A DNA stretch of 13,484 nt, taken from the NCBI GenBank assembly GCA_031259745.1, contig JAIRLB010000058.1, positions 1-13,484 on the forward strand, read 5' to 3'. Below the pieces are notes generated by a model. The model ran no database searches, was not told where the DNA came from, and was given only the letters and a program-made list of their open reading frames with translations. This stretch comes from Rickettsiales bacterium. GTDB taxonomy: Bacteria > Pseudomonadota > Alphaproteobacteria > Rs-D84. Below are positions 7,041-13,484 of this stretch, one piece after another. Positions within the stretch are counted from its first letter, which is position 1; every line of letters starts with the position of its first letter. The translations under genes and the position numbers were made by a program.

Positions 7041-7369
7041 TTTTGTTTTTTTAAATATTTCAGCGCCTTGGTCATGGCAGCGATGCCTATATCTTTGGTG
7101 GCGTCTAGAATCGCTCTACGCGCGATAAAGACATAATCAAAGTCCGGGTTCAGCAAAGATTCTTTTTCTCGAATCCACACGCGCAGGCAACGCTTTGCGC
7201 GATTGCGATGCACTGCCAGCTTGAAAGTTTTTTTTGTCGCCACCAGCCCGTACCGCGCATCTCCTTGGAACAAAGTTGGGTGGGCGCGAATGATAAAAAA
7301 TTTGGCCTTGGCTGTCGGGTCTGACTCCGCCATTGCAAAATCTTGGTGTTTTTTCAAAGTGTTTCTCAT
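7037..7369 (-). CDS. rnpA: Ribonuclease P protein component
   Basis: RnpA binds the catalytic RNase P RNA and helps it remove 5' leaders from precursor tRNAs. The 110-residue protein shows the family pattern: an N-terminal LKKHQDFA segment, FFIIRAHP, RYGLVATKKTFKLAVHRNRAKR with the RNR box at residues 55-57 and Lys59-Arg60, then DYVFIARRAI and a basic C-terminal helix. Length is normal. Only 118 bases separate its start from mreB on the other strand, and no rpmH (normally directly upstream) is encoded there. The ribosome site before ATG 7369 is weak, and I could not define its promoter. Confidence 0.94.
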   Translation of the reverse strand: MRNTLKKHQDFAMAESDPTAKAKFFIIRAHPTLFQGDARYGLVATKKTFKLAVHRNRAKRCLRVWIREKESLLNPDFDYVFIARRAILDATKDIGIAAMTKALKYLKKQK

Positions 7370-7431
7370 AGCAGATATCTTAAACAGAATATCGCGTCGG
7401 ATGCAAATAAAAAAATTTCCGGTAACCTTCC

Positions 7432-7460
7432 TTGCTTTTTTTTATATTAAGTTTTATAGT
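7432..7460 (+). promoter_or_regulatory. Promoter of mreB
   Basis: TTGCTT (7432-7437) and TATAGT (7455-7460) lie 17 bases apart. The start is predicted near 7467, leaving about 20 bases of leader that include the ribosome site AGGGGG (7474-7479). Confidence 0.55.
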
Positions 7461-7475
7461 GCAGGAAATATTTAG

Positions 7476-8537
<1,062 letters not shown>

Positions 8538-8538
8538 A

Positions 8539-8612
8539 TTAAGGAAAAAGGAATAAGGAATAAGAAAATCATTTTGCATTTGCCACTTATTCCTTAATCC
8601 TTATTCTTTTTT
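8539..8612. repeat. AT-rich imperfect inverted repeat between mreB and xseB
   Basis: The purine-rich left arm (8539-8564, built from AAGGAA and GGAATAA units, the latter in tandem) is mirrored by a pyrimidine-rich right arm from 8586. TAAGGAATAAG (8554-8564) pairs perfectly with CTTATTCCTTA (8586-8596); further pairing continues outward with two mismatches and one G-T pair for about 23 pairs in all. The loop is 21 bases and a T6 run sits at 8607-8612. It may act as the mreB terminator, or be a member of a dispersed intergenic repeat family. Confidence 0.6.
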
Positions 8613-8637
8613 CCTTTAATTAATTAAAGGATGTGAA

Positions 8638-8841
8638 ATGGAAAAAGAAAATCAGGAAAAATTATCATTTGAAGAGGCTTACAGACAACTGATGGAAATC
8701 GTCAAAAATATGGAATCCGGCGAATTGCCGTTGGCTGACTCTGTGGCGGCATACGAACGAGGAATTAAATTAAAGGCTTATTGCGAGCAGTTGTTGAAAG
8801 AGGCCGAGCTGAAAATCTCGACCGTTATGGAAAACAAATAA
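8638..8841 (+). CDS. xseB: Exodeoxyribonuclease VII small subunit
   Basis: XseB wraps around the long helical arm of XseA in exonuclease VII, which degrades single-stranded DNA to oligonucleotides. The 67-residue helical hairpin matches the family: LSFEEAYRQLMEIVKNMESGELPLADSVAAYERGIKL, then a second helix ending in a short charged tail. AAAGGA sits seven bases before ATG 8638. It lies 27 bases before mutS in the same direction and probably shares its transcript; xseA is not in the window. Confidence 0.95.
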   Translation: MEKENQEKLSFEEAYRQLMEIVKNMESGELPLADSVAAYERGIKLKAYCEQLLKEAELKISTVMENK

Positions 8842-8868
8842 GCGCCCACCCGGGTCGGAGTCGTTATC

Positions 8869-11439
8869 GTGAGCCAGCAAATAAATAAACTTAGTCCCGT
8901 CATGCGGCAGTATACAGATATGAAGGCCGAAAATCCCGATGCGCTGTTGCTGTTCCGCCTTGGGGATTTTTACGAGGTATTTTTTGAAGACGCAAAAACT
9001 GTCAGCAAAGTTCTGGGGATTGTACTGACCCAGCGCGGCACTGATGAAAACGGCGATGACATCCCTATGTGTGGGATTCCATGGCATGCGGCAGACAATT
9101 ACTTCGGCAGGCTGGTCCGTGAAGGTTACAAGGTTTCACTGGTCGAGCAGGTGGAAACCCCGGCCGAAGCCAAGGCGCGCGGCGCGAAAAATCTCGACCG
9201 ACGGGTTGTCCGCGTTCTGACGCCAGGAACATTGACGGACGAAAATCTGTTGTTGCCGAAAAAGTCTAATTTCCTGGTGGCGGTCGCCCAGAAAAAATGC
9301 GGCGGCGATTGTAATGTCTTTGAAATCGCTGGATGCGACATTTCCACCGGCGAATTCTTTATCGGAGAATCCGAATCTATTCTGGACGACTTGGTCCGCG
9401 TTAATCCAGCCGAGGTCATCTATCCTGAAAACGCCGCGGAAAACAAGGAAATCCTGCGTCTGCGCGATGCATTCAAGATGACCCCTGTATATGAAAAATT
9501 ATACAACCGCGCAGATATCGCTCAAATCGTGGCGCGGATGTTCAGTCAGACTGTCGATTGGAATGGCAATACATCCGGTGATGCTAACGGAATTCCCTGC
9601 AATGTCGTGGCGCTGCTGGCCGGATATCTGTTCAATACCCAGCGGGACGCAAATATTACGTTCCGCACGCCTTATAGTTTCAAATCGGGCTCTCAGCTGC
9701 TGGTCGACAGCGCCACATGGAAAAACTTGGAAATAGATAGCCCGCTGAACGAAGGCGGAGCGTGCCTGATCGACATACTGGACAAAACCAGAACGGCGGC
9801 CGGCGCGCGGCGGTTGCGCTCGTATTTGCGCGTATTATCCGGCGACATCGGCGAAATCCGACGACGTCAGGAACATATCGGCCACTTGGTTCTGAACCGC
9901 GACGTAATGGATAGACTGTCACGAATGCTGTCGCGCGTCCCGGATATTGGCCGTTCGCTGACGCGATTGCTATCAGGCCGCGGCACTCCGCGTGATTTGC
10001 GCATAACGGCCGATTTCATGATTATGCTGCCGGATGCCAAAACAGCGGGTGCGGGTTTGGATTCCGAACTGGCCGCCAAATTCGCAGACATGAATGCTCA
10101 TGACTTGCTGGCGGGTGAACTGAAATTCGCATTATCTGACGAACTGCCGATATTTTTTAGAGACGGCGGTGTTATCCGCACGGGTTTTGATCCATCGCTG
10201 GATAATATGAAGGAACTTGCAAACGGGGCCAAGGAAACAATCGCCGCATGCCAGGCGGAATATGCCGTATCCACCGGCGTGAATACTCTGAAAATCAAAT
10301 ATAACAACATACTGGGTTATTTTATCGAGGTGCCCAGCACACGAGCGGACGCGCTGATGAATCCGGCCGGTGGATTCATTCATCGCCAGACAATGTCCGG
10401 CAATATGCGCTTTACCACGGCGCGTTTGATTGATTTGGATAACGAGGTTCGCAGCGCCGCGGAAAAAGCGGCCGGAATCGAAGCTGAAATCATCGCAAAA
10501 TTCATCGAAAAGATCCGCGGCATATCTGGCGATTTGCTGAATGCCGCAGAACTGATTGCGGATGCGGATGTCTGGTGCGCATTGGCGGATGTCGCGGACG
10601 AGTATTCATGGACTCGGCCTATAATCACCGAGTGTTGCGCATTCAATGTCAAGGGTGGCCGTCATCCCGTTATCGAAGCGGCATTGCGCTCGCGGGGGGA
10701 TACGTTTGTAAAAAACGACTGTATATTGAACGACCGGACCGTGGCGTTGCTGACGGGTCCGAATATGGCCGGAAAATCGACATATCTGCGCCAGAACGCA
10801 TTAATTGTGGTTTTGACCCATCTGGGGTCTTTCGTTCCGGCCGAGAGCGCTACCATAGGAATTTGTGACCAGCTGTTCAGCCGTGTCGGGGCAAGCGACA
10901 ATCTGGCCGCGGGACAATCCACATTTATGGTCGAAATGGTCGAGACGGCGAATATTCTGAATCGCGCAACGCGCAAATCTTTTATCATCTTTGATGAAAT
11001 CGGCCGCGGAACGGCGACCTATGACGGCATGGCTATCGCCAAGGCCGTTTTGGAATTTTTGAACGACGTGCGGCCGCGCACATTATTCGCAACCCATTAT
11101 CATGAGCTGACCGCATTGGCGAATGACACCGAGGATGGCCTAGGCAGCGTCCATTGTCTGACAATTGATATACGCGACCATAATGGCGAGATTATCTTTA
11201 TGCACAAAATCATCCCTGGCGTCGCAAATCGTTCTTATGGGATACATGTTGCAAAAATGGCTGGGTTGCCCGCTTCGGTAATAGGGCGGGCCCAGGATTT
11301 CTTGATCGCGCTGGAAGCCAGAACAACCGCCCAAACCGTCAAGACTGTTGAAAACATTGCTGCGGCAATCGACGAATCCAGTGTAAAGCCAACGGTTGCG
11401 GAACCGAAAAAGAAAATTCAACTGTCGCTGTTCGGATAG
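8869..11439 (+). CDS. mutS: DNA mismatch repair protein MutS
   Basis: MutS recognises mispairs and small loops in DNA and recruits MutL. The 856-residue product contains the mismatch-reading motif GDFYEVF with Phe34 and Glu36, a connector and lever/clamp region (about 130-560), and a C-terminal ABC-type ATPase with Walker A GPNMAGKS (630-637), Walker B FIIFDEIGRGT (Asp709, Glu710) and the ATHYHELT segment. The protein ends in QLSLFG, a consensus beta-clamp-binding pentapeptide at the very C-terminus; E. coli MutS has its clamp motif further in, followed by a tetramerisation tail that seems to be absent here. The start is GTG 8869 with GGAG eight bases upstream. It is followed by truB after six bases. 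Confidence 0.97.
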   Translation: MSQQINKLSPVMRQYTDMKAENPDALLLFRLGDFYEVFFEDAKTVSKVLGIVLTQRGTDENGDDIPMCGIPWHAADNYFGRLVREGYKVSLVEQVETPAEAKARGAKNLDRRVVRVLTPGTLTDENLLLPKKSNFLVAVAQKKCGGDCNVFEIAGCDISTGEFFIGESESILDDLVRVNPAEVIYPENAAENKEILRLRDAFKMTPVYEKLYNRADIAQIVARMFSQTVDWNGNTSGDANGIPCNVVALLAGYLFNTQRDANITFRTPYSFKSGSQLLVDSATWKNLEIDSPLNEGGACLIDILDKTRTAAGARRLRSYLRVLSGDIGEIRRRQEHIGHLVLNRDVMDRLSRMLSRVPDIGRSLTRLLSGRGTPRDLRITADFMIMLPDAKTAGAGLDSELAAKFADMNAHDLLAGELKFALSDELPIFFRDGGVIRTGFDPSLDNMKELANGAKETIAACQAEYAVSTGVNTLKIKYNNILGYFIEVPSTRADALMNPAGGFIHRQTMSGNMRFTTARLIDLDNEVRSAAEKAAGIEAEIIAKFIEKIRGISGDLLNAAELIADADVWCALADVADEYSWTRPIITECCAFNVKGGRHPVIEAALRSRGDTFVKNDCILNDRTVALLTGPNMAGKSTYLRQNALIVVLTHLGSFVPAESATIGICDQLFSRVGASDNLAAGQSTFMVEMVETANILNRATRKSFIIFDEIGRGTATYDGMAIAKAVLEFLNDVRPRTLFATHYHELTALANDTEDGLGSVHCLTIDIRDHNGEIIFMHKIIPGVANRSYGIHVAKMAGLPASVIGRAQDFLIALEARTTAQTVKTVENIAAAIDESSVKPTVAEPKKKIQLSLFG

Positions 11440-11445
11440 GATGAA

Positions 11446-12318
11446 ATGGATGGATGGATAATTTTGGATAAGCCGAAGGGCATGAACAGCCGAAAAGCCG
11501 GCGCCATATTGTCGCGTATTTTCGGTGCCAAGACATTCGGCCATATCGGGACGCTGGATCCGATGGCATCCGGGTTGCTGCCCATTGCGCTGGGCCAGGC
11601 GACTAAAATGATTCCGTACTGGAAAGAAAGCCAGAAAAAAGAATATCTGTTCGGCGTTCAATTCGGATTTGAAACAGATACGCTGGATATCACTGGCAGG
11701 GTTGTAAATGAAAAGAACATTGTTCCATTGCGGGCCCAGATTCTGTCCGCATGCGCTGAATTAATGGGGGAAATATCTCAAACGCCGCCAACTTATTCCG
11801 CCGTGCATGTCGGCGGCCGCCGCGCGTATGAGTTGGCGCGCGCTGGAAAATCATTCGACATTCCGCCGCGCCGCGTCGCAATCGATACGCTGGAATTGCT
11901 GGAAATTGTGGAAAAATCCTGGATGTTTCGCATCGTATGTTCCCCGGGGACTTATGTGCGCGCCATCGCGCGCGATCTAGCTGATATGTGCGGCACGGTT
12001 GCGACGGTTGATATGATAAGGCGCATTCGAACAAACGGGCTGGATATAAAAAACGCGGTCAGGCTTGATTTTTTGAAAAATCTGTTTAATAATAGCGAAG
12101 GCTTTGAAGAATATTTGAAGCCGATGGATTTCGGACTGGGGGACATTCCGGTTCTAAATCTGCAAGATAAAGACGTCAATTTGTATAAACAAGGCGGTTT
12201 TATCAAAATGGCGGGGCAAGATCAATCCGGGCTAGCTCGCGTTTATGCGGGCGGGCAATTCCTTGGGATTGGCGACCTTTTGGGCGACTTGTTAAAGCCG
12301 AAACGAACTCTTAACTAA
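11446..12318 (+). CDS. truB: tRNA pseudouridine-55 synthase TruB
   Basis: TruB converts U55 in the T-loop of tRNAs to pseudouridine and also acts as a tRNA chaperone. The 290-residue protein has WIILDKPKGMNS at the N-terminus, the catalytic GHIGTLDPMASGLLPIALGQATK with Asp38, KEYLFGVQFG with Tyr67, TPPTYSAVHVGGRRAYELAR, and CSPGTYVRAIARDLA, then a divergent C-terminal PUA-like part. ATG 11446 is fixed by AGGA at 11438-11441, which overlaps the mutS stop codon, so the two genes are closely linked. The usual upstream partners (nusA, infB, rbfA) are replaced by mutS, while rpsO remains downstream. Confidence 0.96.
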   Translation: MDGWIILDKPKGMNSRKAGAILSRIFGAKTFGHIGTLDPMASGLLPIALGQATKMIPYWKESQKKEYLFGVQFGFETDTLDITGRVVNEKNIVPLRAQILSACAELMGEISQTPPTYSAVHVGGRRAYELARAGKSFDIPPRRVAIDTLELLEIVEKSWMFRIVCSPGTYVRAIARDLADMCGTVATVDMIRRIRTNGLDIKNAVRLDFLKNLFNNSEGFEEYLKPMDFGLGDIPVLNLQDKDVNLYKQGGFIKMAGQDQSGLARVYAGGQFLGIGDLLGDLLKPKRTLN

Positions 12319-12330
12319 AAGGTGAAAACA

Positions 12331-12603
12331 ATGTCCGTTGCAAAGACAAAAAATATAGAACTGATAAACGAATTCAAGATATCCGATGTCGACAATGGCG
12401 GTTCCGCGGCTTCCCAGATTGTTATTCTGACCGAACGCATCCGCAACCTGACGGAACATATGAAGGCGAATCACAAAGACAATCATTCGAAGCGGGGCCT
12501 GTTACTGATGGTTAACCGTCGTAAAAAATTATTGGCTTATATCAAAAAACGCAATGTGGCCGAATACGAAGATTTAATCAAAAAATTAGGTCTGAGAAAA
12601 TAA
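12331..12603 (+). CDS. rpsO: 30S ribosomal protein S15
   Basis: S15 binds the central domain of 16S rRNA early in small-subunit assembly. The 90-residue product is full length and has the signature [20 protein letters not shown] and the closing [12 protein letters not shown] 12331 is preferred, with AAGGTG at 12318-12323 as ribosome site; GTG 12322 in the same frame lies inside that site. It follows truB by 12 bases. pnp, its usual downstream partner, is missing; the transcript ends at the hairpin at 12655-12681. S15 often represses its own translation, but no specific leader structure was identified here. Confidence 0.97.
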   Translation: MSVAKTKNIELINEFKISDVDNGGSAASQIVILTERIRNLTEHMKANHKDNHSKRGLLLMVNRRKKLLAYIKKRNVAEYEDLIKKLGLRK

Positions 12604-12654
12604 AAACTGAATTCTGCGGACGCCTGATGATGTTTGCAAAATTCAATTTTTTCG

Positions 12655-12681
12655 AAAAAAACGGTAGTATGCCGTTTTTTT
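12655..12681. terminator. Symmetrical bidirectional terminator between rpsO and the right-edge gene
   Basis: A7-CGG (12655-12664) is mirrored by CCG-T7 (12672-12681) around TAGTATG. The stem can also close as ACGGTA/TGCCGT with a GTA loop and one G-T pair. The T-run on each strand makes it work both for rpsO and for the minus-strand gene whose stop at 12684 adjoins it. Confidence 0.85.
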
Positions 12682-12683
12682 AT

Positions 12684-13484
12684 TTATCTGATTTTCAAAT
12701 CGCGATATGGAGAATGAATTGCTTCCGGATATTTAATCGGATTGAATTTTTCCAACAGACTCTGTATTTGCATACAGTCGATCCCTTTCATATAGGGCGC
12801 ATCTTTTACCAATCGGCTATAATCGTTCTCCAGCTTTTCAAGACTGGCTACGTTATTCAAAATTTCATTCTTTCTTTTGTAAAAGCCAAGCATTCCGTTG
12901 AATTTTATCATATCTATTTTTTCTGCCGCAATCTTATTAAATCCAACCCGCGCATGCAATTGGTGCAATGCGGCATCCATACCGTTTTGAATTCCGTGAT
13001 TTGGGACCGCGTACCAGCCTTTGAATATTGTGTAATTTTTCAGCATCGGCAAAAAATCAAAAACAGTCTGCGGTTTTTCACACCCGAACAATTGTCGAAT
13101 GGAATATCCCACGGCCGGTCGTTCGGACCATGTTCCATCCCTGTGCTGGCGCACAAAGTGACAATCAGGTTCTTTCACACAATTTTTATCCATGTGAAAT
13201 GCTGCAATAAGATAATGGTCGCCAGCCGTTCGGGGAATTTTGTTGCCTAAACCGAGAAATTGCAGCCCGTTATTCAACATGTTTCTTGTAAAATAACGCT
13301 CCATAAATTCAAAAGAAAGTCTTTGGTCGCTCGCTTTGGACAAAGCTGTTGTGCCCCCGACAAAGCAAGATTGCCAAAAAAATATATAATGCAGCAGATC
13401 CCCGGTTGCCCAACTGCAACAGTTCGAATTTTGCGTTATCGACGTTATGTTTCCATATTCAATGCATGCGGAAATTCCGCCGTC
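12684..13484 (-). CDS. Unidentified protein, possible papain/NlpC-like cysteine peptidase (5' end outside window)
   Basis: The minus-strand frame stays open to the right edge, giving at least 266 residues; the true start lies outside, and the internal TTG at 13343 is probably not the start. I cannot name the family with confidence. Near the edge is NCCSWATGDLLHY (Cys22, Cys23 counted from the edge); about 85 residues on comes CHFVRQHRDGTWSERP (Cys108, His109). An N-C-x-x-(W/Y)-A motif followed by x-H-F-x-R-Q-x-x-DG-x-WS-x-(K/R)-P is the pattern I associate with uncharacterised papain-like/NlpC-like peptidases, with Cys and His as a catalytic pair. This is inference from motifs. The C-terminal half (FGCEKPQ, MLGFYKRKNEIL) is charged and largely helical, without obvious transmembrane segments. 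The gene ends at the shared terminator. Its composition is more AT-rich than the mutS-truB block, which hints at accessory origin. Confidence 0.72.
   Translation of the reverse strand, partial: DGGISACIEYGNITSITQNSNCCSWATGDLLHYIFFWQSCFVGGTTALSKASDQRLSFEFMERYFTRNMLNNGLQFLGLGNKIPRTAGDHYLIAAFHMDKNCVKEPDCHFVRQHRDGTWSERPAVGYSIRQLFGCEKPQTVFDFLPMLKNYTIFKGWYAVPNHGIQNGMDAALHQLHARVGFNKIAAEKIDMIKFNGMLGFYKRKNEILNNVASLEKLENDYSRLVKDAPYMKGIDCMQIQSLLEKFNPIKYPEAIHSPYRDLKIR

Noticed and set aside
12645..12660. TTTTTTCGAAAAAA palindrome after rpsO as a separate element
   Set aside because: It shares its A-run with the terminator stem and is best explained as flanking sequence of that hairpin.
12627..13250. 207-codon plus-strand reading frame
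   Set aside because: It runs through the bidirectional terminator and lies antisense to the minus-strand gene, which is open to the window edge and has recognisable motifs. Its phenylalanine-rich translation looks like reverse-strand shadow.
13428..13441. GTTCGAATTTTGC resembling a tRNA T-arm
   Set aside because: No acceptor, D or anticodon arms can be built around it, and it lies in an open coding frame.

Overview
The window reads as an ordinary chromosomal housekeeping segment of an uncultured-type alphaproteobacterium. The grounds are a ClpXP adaptor of the alphaproteobacterial SspB type (SspB-alpha), an lptD-surA gene pair as in many alphaproteobacteria, promoters with TTGACA or TTGC -35 boxes and TGTGC-type extended -10 boxes, and balanced base composition. 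The broken-up operons and the cysteine-rich secreted orphan would suit a host-associated (for example gut) lineage, but that placement is inference. No phage, insertion sequence, CRISPR array, tRNA or rRNA was seen.

Layout. (1) 2-3383, plus strand: the 3' part of lptD (cut by the left edge), a short SurA-like periplasmic chaperone and rlmN, closely packed. (2) 3384-4270: a promoter, a terminator-like hairpin and an orphan secreted cysteine-rich protein. (3) 4271-4768: sspB, probably translated from a leaderless mRNA. (4) 4824-7369, minus strand: rnpA-yidD overlapping by 4 bases, then accB-accC behind their own strong promoter, which carries a palindrome between -35 and -10. (5) 7432-8537, plus strand: mreB with its own promoter, divergent from rnpA and without mreC. 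(6) 8539-8612: an AT-rich imperfect inverted repeat. (7) 8638-12603, plus strand: xseB-mutS-truB-rpsO, closed by a symmetrical bidirectional terminator. (8) 12684-13484, minus strand: the 3' part of an unidentified gene entering from the right edge, with Cys and His motifs that recall papain-like/NlpC-like cysteine peptidases.

The genes serve outer-membrane biogenesis (lptD, surA-like), translation and RNA maturation (rlmN, rnpA, truB, rpsO), membrane-protein insertion (yidD), proteolysis (sspB), fatty-acid synthesis (accBC), cell shape (mreB) and DNA repair (xseB, mutS). Most are recognisable from catalytic motifs. The noteworthy points are regulatory sites and gene-order breaks (rnpA without rpmH or yidC; mreB without mreCD; truB-rpsO without infB-rbfA or pnp), plus two unassigned proteins. 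I found no convincing new multi-gene system.
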